IMG/VR virus record: IMGVR_UViG_3300037264_003978
Location: 1-33,120 of that record
Source: a virus
Direction: 5' to 3' (one strand)
DNA length: 33,120 bases
Part shown: positions 21,547-31,300 of the stretch, in pieces
How positions within the stretch are numbered: the stretch's first letter is position 1
How the letters are laid out: each line of letters opens with the position of its first letter
Notes under the pieces: model-generated
Database searches by the model: none
The model's input: the letters and a program-made list of their open reading frames with translations, nothing else
Told to the model about the DNA's origin: nothing
Position numbers and translations under genes: made by a program

Positions 21547-22596
21547 ATGGCTAATATTCAAAACTATGTTGAACGAAACAATTCTTATATATCGAATTTG
21601 ACATTTGCGGGGGCCGACGCTGATCAAATTATCGGTGTATACCAGGTATATATATCAGCTATGCATGAATGGGGCACACCTACATTTGAGCATTCTCAGC
21701 TATATAAAGAATCAGGAGTCGGTGATACTGTTATTGTTGTAGATGATGGAACGGATTTTGCAGCCAACGATCATATAGTGTTATGGAGTGGTAATATTGA
21801 ATATGCCACCATATTTAGTAAGAATGGGAATGAGCTTACTTTACTTGTTCCTCTTGTATATTCTCATTCTATTAATTCATTTGTTTCAAAAGAACGATTA
21901 GCAACGAGAACAAGTGCTAATAATTATACATACACTATATCGGCTGCAAATTTATATTCATCTGGGGCGTATAAGATTAAGTGGCGATATATTCAATCTA
22001 CAATTTCTAAAACTGTAGATCAAAGCATAAATGTTTATCAACCTTATATTTCTCAACAAGAATTTTTCACTATTTATACTGAATTGTCTAATGACTTTGA
22101 TACAAAGTTTAGTCATTTTGAAAGATTGGCAAGAGATATAATCAATACTATATGTGGGCAAAGTTTTGATTATTATGAAAATAAAATTTTATCCTTTGAT
22201 GGTACAGGAAAAGATAAGTTATATTTGTATACTAGAATAGAAGATATTTTAGAAGCAACATTATTGCCAAATACTGATATAACAGAAATAGTTCGTGTAG
22301 ATACTTCTTCATCCTTTTTTATTGTGATACCAGATGATTGGAATATGGATTCTATTTATTCAATAAGAGGCAATTGGGGATGGTCTATAGTTCCTAGAAA
22401 TATCACAGAAGCTGCAGGTATATTAGTAGCTGATTTGATGAATGATGACTCAGCCTATCCTCAACATCATGTTGCTGAAGTTTATTATGATACACATAGG
22501 TTAAGATTTGATGATTCTGCATTCTTTGGCAGTGGTAATCTAGAAGTTGATACTCTATTAATGGATTATATAATATTTACTATGGAGATGATATAA
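21547..22596 (+). CDS. Head-tail connector (adaptor) protein
   Basis: A 349-aa protein. The N-terminal half is a beta-rich domain with GVGDTVIVVDDGTDF and a following barrel-like segment. From about residue 170 (SQQEFFTIYTELSNDFDTKF...FERLARDIINTICGQ) it has the helical pattern of phage head-tail adaptors such as HK97 gp6-like proteins, then a beta hairpin and a C-terminal helix. It would bind under the portal ring. The following genes (stopper, minor tail/neck, terminator) are in the classic order. It is likely expressed from a leaderless message. The N-terminal domain is extra compared with the usual roughly 110-aa adaptor. Confidence 0.72.
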   Translation: MANIQNYVERNNSYISNLTFAGADADQIIGVYQVYISAMHEWGTPTFEHSQLYKESGVGDTVIVVDDGTDFAANDHIVLWSGNIEYATIFSKNGNELTLLVPLVYSHSINSFVSKERLATRTSANNYTYTISAANLYSSGAYKIKWRYIQSTISKTVDQSINVYQPYISQQEFFTIYTELSNDFDTKFSHFERLARDIINTICGQSFDYYENKILSFDGTGKDKLYLYTRIEDILEATLLPNTDITEIVRVDTSSSFFIVIPDDWNMDSIYSIRGNWGWSIVPRNITEAAGILVADLMNDDSAYPQHHVAEVYYDTHRLRFDDSAFFGSGNLEVDTLLMDYIIFTMEMI

Positions 22597-22950
22597 ATGT
22601 ATACTGTTTTAAGGCATAGGGCAGATATTTATAATAAAACTGCAGTTGTATCTGCTTCTGGACAAAAGAAGCCCAATTGGAGTCTAGGCTTTTCAGATAT
22701 ACAATGTCATTTTATCCCAAGAAGAGCCACAGTTAGATTGCAGCCTACTTATGACGAGACAGAGCATGTGACATTGTTTTTTCAATCTACAGCGCCAGTT
22801 GACTATGGCAAGAGAATATATAATGTTAAAGATAAATTTGGTAATATCATTGAAGCTGGACCTATGGAAATTGTGGCTGTTTTGAAGCACCCTGGGTACA
22901 CCGGCAAAATACGTCATATTTTTGTAACGGCGAAGAGGGTAATAGAATGA
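22597..22950 (+). CDS. Head-tail stopper / head-closure protein
   Basis: A 117-aa beta-rich protein (HRADIYNKTAVVSASGQKKPNW, then SDIQCHFIPRRATVRLQ and a late FGNIIEAGPMEIVAV strand set). Size, order (just after the adaptor) and strand pattern fit the phage head-closure (SPP1 gp16/HK97 gp7-like) stopper family. It would seal the portal channel after packaging and form the tail docking site. The ATG follows the upstream TAA without a gap. No single diagnostic motif exists, so gene order carries much of the call. Confidence 0.72.
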   Translation: MYTVLRHRADIYNKTAVVSASGQKKPNWSLGFSDIQCHFIPRRATVRLQPTYDETEHVTLFFQSTAPVDYGKRIYNVKDKFGNIIEAGPMEIVAVLKHPGYTGKIRHIFVTAKRVIE

Positions 22951-23363
22951 AAGGCAGTGTTAAGAATATACAAGGCCCCCAGAAATTAGCACATAAAATA
23001 CATATGAAAAAAGCCATGTTTAGGGCTGATATAGCTACAGCGGCGGTGACGGCTCAAATGGCAATTAGGCAGGGGCTGCATGCCATATTGGGAAGTGGGG
23101 CTGAACATTTTGCAGTATTGAATCGTGGAAATCAATTTGGCAATACCATTGTAGTAAGTGCGATAGACGATGTGGGCACCTATATTTACTATGGAACTGC
23201 CCCCCATCAGATATATCGTAAAAATGCTCGGGCGTTGGGGTCTATGGAAAGACAATTTGGCCCAGTTGATAGTGTTTCACATCCGGGCACACCGGCGAGA
23301 GGACCAGAAATAGATGCTGAGGTACGATATGTCTTGGCTAAAGTTCTGATGATATTTAAATAA
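22947..23363 (+). CDS. HK97 gp10-like neck / minor tail protein
   Basis: A 138-aa protein. It has an N-terminal helix pair (ATAAVTAQMAIRQGLHAIL) and YIYYGTAPHQIYRKNARAL followed by DSVSHPGTPARGPEI near the C-terminus. The YGTxPHxI...HPGTxxRP pattern is the signature of HK97 gp10-family proteins that join tail and head. The start overlaps the previous stop (ATGA) and the stop shares TAATG with the next gene. It is typically a single-ring neck component. Confidence 0.85.
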   Translation: MKGSVKNIQGPQKLAHKIHMKKAMFRADIATAAVTAQMAIRQGLHAILGSGAEHFAVLNRGNQFGNTIVVSAIDDVGTYIYYGTAPHQIYRKNARALGSMERQFGPVDSVSHPGTPARGPEIDAEVRYVLAKVLMIFK

Positions 23364-23782
23364 TGGCTATCTATATTTATGATATTAACAATATAATCAA
23401 AACAGATACAACTTTGAAGACATTGGCTGGTGATGTGACTACAAATGTTGTTATGTACCCTACAGTTGGGTATGAGGATACTGAGCCTCCATTTATATTA
23501 TATTGGTTTTTTCCTGGCATAATGGAAAAAGAGCTTTATTTTGTGCGAGTAGATCAAATTCAATATACAATATATGATACAGATTCAGATAGATGTTATA
23601 ACATGGGACAAAGGGTGATAGATATAATGAACAAGGGGGACTCTATAGCTGGAACTATCCCATCATCAATTGGGCGGGCCTTATGGTCGTTTCTTATCAG
23701 GGCCAGGCAAGATAGCCCCATCCAGAGAGAAGGATTTTATGCCTATGAACTTTTATTCGAGGTCGGGTATGTTCCCCTATAG
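23363..23782 (+). CDS. Tail terminator protein
   Basis: A 139-aa protein in the standard position between the gp10-like protein and the tail tube. It has a mixed alpha/beta layout: early helix INNIIKTDTTLKTL, a strand with EPPFILYWFFPG, a long helix CYNMGQRVIDIMNKGD and C-terminal strands GFYAYELLFEVGY. This matches tail-terminator proteins (lambda gpU/SPP1 gp17-like) that cap the tube and set the joining end. The family is divergent, so order and fold pattern are the main support. Confidence 0.72.
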   Translation: MAIYIYDINNIIKTDTTLKTLAGDVTTNVVMYPTVGYEDTEPPFILYWFFPGIMEKELYFVRVDQIQYTIYDTDSDRCYNMGQRVIDIMNKGDSIAGTIPSSIGRALWSFLIRARQDSPIQREGFYAYELLFEVGYVPL

Positions 23783-23825
23783 TTGCTTTATAAGCGAGAT
23801 TAGGATAATATAAAGGGGAAGGCCA

Positions 23826-24017
23826 ATGGATATGGCAATAACATATATTGGAAAAAGTCCAGGATTTGTAGCCAAAATTGGCAACAAGATTTATGATTTC
23901 GAGTGGCAAAAATCACTAGGGATTGGTAATAGAATAAATGAGGTAGATCCGAAACATTCTGTCATTTTATCAAAATGGCGGGACCGAATGGGACGTAAAA
24001 TGTTTGTTTTGGAATAG
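23826..24017 (+). CDS. Unknown small protein before the tail tube gene, 63 aa
   Basis: A 63-aa protein (ITYIGKSPGFVAKIGNKIYDFEW, then LSKWRDRMGRKMFVLE). It starts with two beta strands and ends in a basic helix. GGGGAAGG lies three bases before the ATG. It sits 11 nt before the tail-tube gene, likely on one mRNA. Small proteins at this spot occur in other phages, but I cannot name a function; a tail assembly or structural role is plausible. Confidence 0.68.
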   Translation: MDMAITYIGKSPGFVAKIGNKIYDFEWQKSLGIGNRINEVDPKHSVILSKWRDRMGRKMFVLE

Positions 24018-24028
24018 GAGGATTTTAA

Positions 24029-24574
24029 ATGGCAGTTACATTTACAAGTATTTTAGTAGGTGAAGGTACGATTTTTGTAGGCACAACGGCTGGTAATGCA
24101 GTAGATGTGGGATCAACACAAGATGGAGTCTCAATCTCTTGGGAGCCTAGCATGGTTGATATTGAAATTGACCAGTTTGGTGATGCCGCAAGAGTGGTGC
24201 AATCAAGAGTTAAAGTTATGGCAAAAACGACGTTGGCGGAAGCCACTTTGGTTAACTTGGCTTTAGGTTGGGGATACGCAACAGGCGTAACCGCAACCCA
24301 ACCAGGTTTGCAGACGGGTGGACTTATTTTCAACTTTGGTTTGCATGGTGTTTATCCAGAAGAGAAATACATGAAGATTGTGGGTAATGCCCCCGGTTCT
24401 ACGGCCACCATTATTAAGACAAGAACATATGAGAATAATCGAGTGGTTCAGTATGGTTCTTCTGAGCATTCATTGCAAAGAGCCGACAATGTGAAAATTC
24501 CGGTAGAGTTTAGAATCTTGCCCCAAGTATCTGCGACGGGTAAAGAGTACGGAACAATCACAGATCAACCCTAA
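24029..24574 (+). CDS. Major tail (tube) protein
   Basis: A 181-aa protein with a typical tube-protein beginning (VTFTSILVGEGTIFVG, then STQDGVSISWEPSMVDIEID) and repeated beta strands ending NVKIPVEFRILPQ. It polymerises into hexamer rings around the tape measure. AGGAGG lies about seven bases before the ATG. The gene is followed by a strong long hairpin that would keep tube expression above that of the chaperones, as usual for tail modules. I put it in the lambda gpV/SPP1-like tube group from layout and length. Confidence 0.82.
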   Translation: MAVTFTSILVGEGTIFVGTTAGNAVDVGSTQDGVSISWEPSMVDIEIDQFGDAARVVQSRVKVMAKTTLAEATLVNLALGWGYATGVTATQPGLQTGGLIFNFGLHGVYPEEKYMKIVGNAPGSTATIIKTRTYENNRVVQYGSSEHSLQRADNVKIPVEFRILPQVSATGKEYGTITDQP

Positions 24575-24631
24575 TAGTTTGGTCTAATATAAAGATTTGT
24601 GGTAATATATACTATATGCGCACAAAATAGA

Positions 24632-24680
24632 AAACCCCGAATCCCTAGTATCCAAAGTGATGCTGGGGTTTTCGGGGTTT
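24632..24680 (+). terminator. Long two-part hairpin after the tail tube gene
   Basis: The outer stem pairs AAACCCCGA (24632-24640) with TCGGGGTTT (24672-24680). An inner ten-base-pair stem pairs CCCTAGTATC with GATGCTGGGG, including two G-U pairs, around the loop CAAAGT. In total 19 bp are broken by a small internal loop. The 3' side ends in T-rich sequence, so partial termination or attenuation is likely. Confidence 0.75.
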
Positions 24681-24718
24681 CTAGCCATAAAAATAAAAAA
24701 ACATAAGGAGTGAGTTTA

Positions 24719-25042
24719 ATGCCAAAGACATTAAGGCCAGGAGTTAAGATTATATTTGAGGACGGGGATACTAGAGAAGTTAAGCCTTTAACTATCAAGC
24801 AACTAAGAAGATTTGTTGTTGCTATTGAAGGTTTGGACACTGAAAAGGCTAATCTAAGCTCAGAAGATATTGATAGAATGACTGAAGCTGTTTCTATTGC
24901 TTTGGAGAAAGCTGATCCAGAATTATCTCAGGACAGAGAAAGGCTGGAGGATGTTTTAACTATCCAGCTATTTAATGAGATTTTGGCAGCAGCTATGGGC
25001 GCAGACCCAAACGCGTTAGCGGCAGCGACGACGGAGGTATAG
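24719..25042 (+). CDS. Tail assembly chaperone, short form (gpG-like)
   Basis: A 107-aa protein (starts MPKTLRPGVKIIFEDGDTRE, with helical middle TIKQLRRFVVAIEG and a long acidic helix). The ATG at 24719 has AAGGAG eight bases upstream; the GTG nine bases earlier is less likely. It matches the role and position of lambda gpG-type chaperones that keep the tape measure soluble and recruit tube protein. The zero-frame stop is 25040-25042. Ribosomes that slip at CCCAAAC (25006-25012) make the longer form. Confidence 0.88.
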   Translation: MPKTLRPGVKIIFEDGDTREVKPLTIKQLRRFVVAIEGLDTEKANLSSEDIDRMTEAVSIALEKADPELSQDRERLEDVLTIQLFNEILAAAMGADPNALAAATTEV

Positions 25043-25314
25043 CTTTTGATGATCTGCCTTTAGTAGATTATGAAAAAGAAGTTTTTGCGGAATGTGGAGC
25101 TTGGAAGAATTTTGATGAGCTAGAAGATTTTTTGACATTAGAAGAATTGATGGCATTGTATGATATATCTTCTGAGCGACAAATGAGATTGGCGAGAATA
25201 ATTGCAGGATCAATGGGTGCTGAATTGGATGAGACGGGATCAAGCCAAAATGTAGTAAAGGATGGCGCAGATCTTGCTGGCTTGCCAATCGGTATAGGTT
25301 ATACAAAAGGATAG
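24719..25314 (+). CDS. Tail assembly chaperone, -1 frameshift form (gpGT-like)
   Basis: The full-length product is made by a -1 shift at the end of CCCAAAC: 24719-25012 joined to 25012-25314, about 198 aa. The -1 frame is open from 24979 to the stop at 25312-25314 and encodes an acidic T-like domain (SDDGGIAFDDLPLVDYEKEV, DELEDFLTLEELMALYDISS). It has no good start of its own near 25020-25100; the ATG at 25132 is internal. In lambda and most siphophages the G and GT forms are both needed for tail assembly at a fixed ratio. The tape measure gene begins three bases after the stop. Confidence 0.88.
25006..25012 (+). promoter_or_regulatory. Canonical -1 ribosomal frameshift heptamer CCCAAAC
   Basis: The heptamer reads C CCA AAC in the zero frame, exactly the X XXY YYZ form. 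It lies 30 nt before the zero-frame stop and inside the region where the -1 frame is open. The reverse-complementary AGCTAT/ATAGCT pair at 24991 and 25039 flanks it, but no strong classical pseudoknot was recognised downstream. Confidence 0.88.
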
Positions 25315-25317
25315 CTT

Positions 25318-28300
25318 ATGGCTGAAAAAGAAGTTTCTACTATAGAACTTAAGGGCGTAATGACCGGCATAGAATCTATGACGGGGGCTCTTAAGGAAAT
25401 ACAAAAGGAACTTAAGAGTGTAGCCACAGCTATGACTAAAGTTTCTGGCGATTTTTCAAAATTTAGTCAAACAATGGGAAAAGTTGTCAAAGCTGGCAAA
25501 GAAAATATTGATTCTCTTAAGAAGCAAGAGAAGGCTCATGAAAAAGCAGCAAAGAAGGCTCAAGAGCATGCCAAGATAGAGCTTACCGCTGCCCAAAAAG
25601 TCAATGCGGCTTGGGCGCAATTTTCGCAAGAAAAGGCCCCGCCTAGAAAAAAAGAGAATGAGCGAATATTAGAAAAGAATACTCTTAGGGGATTCCAGAG
25701 GGGCATGAAAGAAATAATGCCCAGCGCCGATTCTAAAACATTGTCGGGAGCTATTTCTAACTGGAAGAGTTTTAATAAGGTTGTAGATAGTGTTGCTCTG
25801 AGTGGTATAGCAACTAAACAGTCTTTAGACGGGCTAAATACAGGCGTGGGCATGGGGGATTTCAAGCGGGGTATAACTAATGCTGAAAAATTCCGTTTAA
25901 AGATGGATAATTTAGGGACCGTGACTAAGGCGTATGGCCAGCATATGCGTGGCCTAGGTACACAGATGCAATGGACCGGTCGTCAAATGATGGTTGGTAT
26001 GGCATTACCTATTGCTTTGCTTGGCATGAAAACTGTCACAACATTTACTTCAATCAATACAGAATTTACTAGAATGAGAAAGGTTTTAGATAAAGACGTT
26101 ACTCCTAAAGTTTTTGAAAGATTGAAGCAAGAGGCTATGGATGTAGGTACAATTTATGGAAATACTACAAAAGATACTGGCAAGATATTTGCTGACCTAG
26201 CAGCACAGGGTATTCCTACTGATCAACTTAAAGGCTTTACAGATGAAATATTAAGAATATCAGCACTTGGCGATATAGACACTTCAGCCGCTAATGAATT
26301 TTTCAGAATCGTAAAGTCTACGTTCGTACAGTCTCCACATTGGGAAGGGGACAAGCTTGTTGAGGGCACAGAAGATTTGGGACAGGCACTAGCTGAAACT
26401 AAAGATATTATGAATCAATTCAATGCTATTGAAAATGCAACAGCATTGAATTTGAAAGATATGGCAGAGGCATTCCCAGAAGTTGCCAATGCTGCTAACC
26501 TATTTGGCTTAAGTGCTGCAGAAACTGCTGCTGTTCTGGCTGGTATGTATAGTCAGGGTATTGACGCCGTTGAAGCTGCACATTCATTAAAGTTTGTTCT
26601 AGGTAGAATAGTTGATCCTACAGATACGGCTGCAAAAGCGTTTCAAGAATTAACTGGTGGTTTTGATCTTAATACATTGGCTCGGGGCAGAAAGGGATTA
26701 GAGCAACTTGCAGATATAATTTTAAAGTTGGGTCCAAAAGCTCAGATGAAATTGTTGGGCGATATTGGTGGCTTAAGACAAGCCAACAGGGTTATTGTCG
26801 CTTTAAGAGAAATTAGGCAAGGTGCTGAACAAATTCCTAGAGCTTTGAAGGCAATGGCCGCTGGGAAAACCATGTCAGAGGCTACATCTGGAATGAACGA
26901 CTATAGTAAGGCTACTATAGCTGCTGCTCAAGATACAAGCATTTTGGCTGCCAAGGCGGGAGAAGAAGTTGATATTGTTATTGATTCTCCAGAAGTACAA
27001 TTTAAGAGATTGCAAAATCAATTTCAAAACTTTTTATATAATATTGGTTCTCTTATTATGCCTGCAGTTATTTCTACATTAATTAAATTTATAAAGATGT
27101 TAGATAGAATTCAAAAGCTTCCAGATCCTATCAAAAAGTTTATTGCTGGATTTATTGCAGCATTGGCAGTATTAGGACCATTGGTTTATGTAATAGGACA
27201 ACTTAGCATTGGATTTGGAGTTTTAACACTTTTTACTGGAAAATTAATCCCATCTTTAAAGGCTTTTGCGGGTGGTGCTGAATTAGCGGCTGGTAAGGTT
27301 GCTTTAGTAGGTAATGAAGCTAAAATATTAGGCTCTCGCAATCCATTTAAAAGATTTTTTGCCATATGGCAAGGTGAAACTAATAGTACCACCCTAGCCA
27401 TTGGACGTTTAGAAACAATCCTTAAAACTCAAACCGCGACAATGACAGAAGCTGCGGCTGGCACTAGTGTTTTAGGCGCTGCTCAAAATAAAGCAACAGC
27501 AGATGCTATTGCTTTGGCAGCTGCCAATCAAGCAGTAACAGATTCGGTTGTTTTTGACCCAAGGATGGGTTCCAATCGTAGCAAAGCAACAGGGCAATTG
27601 GTGGGTCCAGTTCCTGCCCCTTCAGTTCCGCGATCGCGTGATGCAACAACGGGTAGGTTTATTAAATCTGAAGCCAAACAAATTGAAGCCGCGACCGCGC
27701 AAGGAATAAAGAGTGGGGCAAGCAAAGCGGCTAGAGGTGGTGGTATAAAGTCTTTATTCTCAAATATATTAAGTCTAGCGACATTTTCCGGATTGTCGGC
27801 AGGTATGGGTAAAGCCTTTAGTAAATTTAAGGGGCTCTTTAGTAAGGGGCCTCTCGCTGCAGCAGAAACGAAGGCTTTTTCTATTTCGTCAATTTTCACA
27901 AAAATGGGGGCTAGTCTTAAGGGTTTGTTTGGTGGTGGTGCTGCCTCTGGTGCTGGTGGGGGTGGAGCATTAGCGGGTTTCTTTGGCTCTAATCCTGTTG
28001 GATGGATTTTGGCCATAATTGCTGTTATTTTAATACTTATTCCTGTTTTTGCGAAATTAACAGGCCATTGGGATGATTTCTATAGAGGAATGAAAAACGG
28101 TATAGACAGAATCAAAGAGGCTTTTAGCACTTTTGGAGCTAGAATCAAACCGGCGTTGGACGCATTGGGAGACGCATTTCAAAAAATCAAGGACGCCTTT
28201 GGGACGATAGGGCGTGCTATATCTGCGGCATTTGCTCCTTTATTTGAGGGGAGCAATGATCCCAAAAGGCCAGCGGATAATGCCAAAACGGCATGGGAAG

Positions 28301-31300
28301 AAACAGGGCGAGTTTATGGGGATATTGCTACAGGCATAGCTAATGTAATTACATGGACGGCTAATGTTGTTGGTGCAGCTATAGAAGTAATAGCATTGGC
28401 GATAGAAATTATTGCTGTTGCTATTAGGGCAACAGCCCCGCTTTTTGGATTTTGGGCTAGAGTATTTGCCAATACTTTTGGTTTTATAGTGTCACTACTG
28501 ACAGGCCATTGGGCTAACGCTTGGGCATATTTTGTTCGTATTATGGCAGCCTATTTGGCTCCAGTAATAGCTATAGCGGAATTTATAGTGGATGCTATTT
28601 TTATGATTCCAAGAGCTGTAGCCGCTATGTTCAGAGGAATGGGTGGATTACCAATAGTAGGTAAATGGTTTAGGCAATTGGGAGACTCTATACCAACAGA
28701 AGCTATCAAAAAATTCCAGCAGTTTAGTTTAAATTCTTGGTTAGATAAAAATCTTCCTAAGCCAGGGGCCATTTTTGATTTTGGGGGATTTGGTGATTTT
28801 GAGATACCGCACATAAAGCCTGAACCACCAGGTCAGCCAAAAGAAGATGGTCGTGGTGTTGGTCAAGATTTTGGAGAAGGTGTTGGTGAAGGAGCGGCAG
28901 ATGAATTAGCCAAGCAGGGGACAAGCATTTTTGATAATTTCTTATCGGCCCTAAAGAGCAGATTAGATAAAAATATTAATGCCATGAAAGACTCTGTGGT
29001 GAATGCACTAAAGAAGAGTCATGAAGCACATTTGAAAGTGTTCGATGAACAAATTAAAAGCATAGAGAAAGTAGAAAAAGCTGAAGAAAAATTGCGTAAA
29101 ACACAAGAGTATATCCAAAAACGTAAAGAAATGATAGATCAGCAATCTTTGGACGCCGAAAATTATAGAAGGAATAGGGCTCTTGCAATATACGAAGGTC
29201 GTACCGATGATGCCAGAATGCTTGATCTTGAGTTTAGAAAAACCACAAAAGATGGTACTAAAGCATTGGTTGAATTAGATAGAGATAGGGCTAGAGCTTT
29301 ATTAGATGACGAAAGAGAGGCAGAAAAAGAAAGAATCAATATTAGAAAAGAAGCTGCCGCCCAGCGTTATCAAATTGAAGAAGACGCATTAAAGAAGAGC
29401 TTAGATCTTCTCACAGAATACACACCTAGAACTTTAGGTGAAATGCAAAATATGATAGATGGTGTTAATGAACTTTTAAGGAAATATGGATTAAAGACAC
29501 TTAAGGGAGGATTCGCAACTGCGTTTGGCGCATATAAATTAGCTGTAAAGGAAACTAAGGTTGACTTAGATAATGAATTTTTCTGGTCTGGAGAAGATGC
29601 GAGAGCGGCATGGCTTGCTGGATTTGCAGGAGTACCATTAGCTACACTTCTTAAGCCATTATTTGATGCTGCCGCTGCTGCTGGTGGAGGCGCTGGTGGA
29701 GATGTTGGTGGGGCCGACATAGGTGGAGGTGGCGCTGGTGCTGGTGGACTGGAGGAGATCCCAGAAACAAAGATGCCGAAGATGCCCGACTTCAAGCTAA
29801 AGCTACCTGATTTTACGGGTATAGGGAAAGAGATTGCCGCTAAGCTTGGATTAGCAATTATTGGAGGAATTATTGGATTTATGGTGGGTGGTCCTGTTGG
29901 CGCAGCGATTGGTGCATTCATTGGACTTATATTAATAGATTTAGGTAAAGCTTCTTGGAAATTAATGCAAGCGGGTTGGCAACTTATACAAGACTTGTGG
30001 GATGGAATATTAAGTGCTGCCCCCAAAATTTGGAATTGGTTTAAAGAATTGCCTGGAAAGATAGTAGATTTTATATCAGAGAATGCACCAAAGATTTGGA
30101 ATTGGTTTAAAGAATTGCCCGGCAAAATAGTGGGGTTCCTGACGAGTTTGCCAGGTAAGCTTGCCTATTGGATAGGTTTTGCTCTAGGTACAGTTGCGAG
30201 AATAGTATTGGGTTCAGGTAAAGTATTATATAGAGGTGCTGTAAAATTAGGTAAAGCTCTTTGGAGAGGTATAAAAGAGATTGGACCAAAAATTTGGCAT
30301 TGGATGAAAGAGGTAGGACCTAAAATATTTAATGCAATTAAAAAAGGTGGAGAAAAATTAATAGCGGCTGGTAAATGGATTATAAAAACATTATTTAATG
30401 CTGTAAAAGAAGCTCCTAAAAATCTTGCAAATATTGGTAAATGGGTTGTAGGCGCTTTGTGGGGAGCTATAAAAGCAGCATTCAGCACTGCTGTAAATAT
30501 TGGTAAATGGATTTTCAATGCAATTAAAAAGGCTGTAAGTGATCCAATCGGAACAGCCAAAGCCATTGGTGGTGCCGGGAAAGATATCGTAATAGCTCTA
30601 GTAAATGCTATAAAGAAAAATGCTCCCAAAATTTGGAATTGGTTTAAAAAGTTGCCTAAAAAAGTCGTAAAAACTATTGGAAGCGCATTACAGAACGCAT
30701 GGGATGCCATTGTTAATGTTGCTGGTAATTTTATTAATGGCTTCTTGGACGGGTTAACCGGAAAAACGGGGACTGATTTAAAGCCTTGGCTAAAGGAATT
30801 GCCAGGTAAAATTATACGTTGGCTAGGCGATGTAGCTTTATGGTTGGTAGACACAGGTTGGAAGTTGATAAAAGGTCTATTCAATGGTATTAAAAACTTT
30901 GTTACTGAAAAGCTTCTACCATGGATGGGTAAGCTTAACCAGAAGCTTGGCAAAGCCATTAGGAAAGGGGCAAAGGCTTTAGTGGGTGTTGGTGGGTGGA
31001 TACTCAAGCAAATAAGAAAGGGTGTAACGGAGTGGCTTCCCAATATACTAAAGTGGTTTGTTTCCTTACCAGGAAAAATGGCAAGGAGCATTAGACAAAG
31101 CATACAGAAACTTAAGACTGTAGGTGGATGGATTTTACGCAAAATAAGGGATGGGATAAAAGACTGGGCTAGAAATTTGTGGGAATGGTTTACAGGTTTA
31201 CCGGGTATAATCAGAAATGCAATAGGTTGGGCAAAGCAGAAATTTATAGATGTAGGTAAAGCTATAGGTAATTGGATTAAGGATGGTATAAAGGAAACAG

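Noticed and set aside
25132-25314. Separate 60-aa gene starting at ATG 25132
   Set aside because: The same frame is open further upstream to 24979 and continues the chaperone through the CCCAAAC slip site, so this ATG is internal to the frameshift product.
29370-31142. Long antisense frames of 251 and 325 codons across the tape measure gene
   Set aside because: They are mirror images of the repetitive Trp/Lys/Gly/Ala-rich coding sequence, lack ribosome-binding sites and overlap a certain gene along their whole length.
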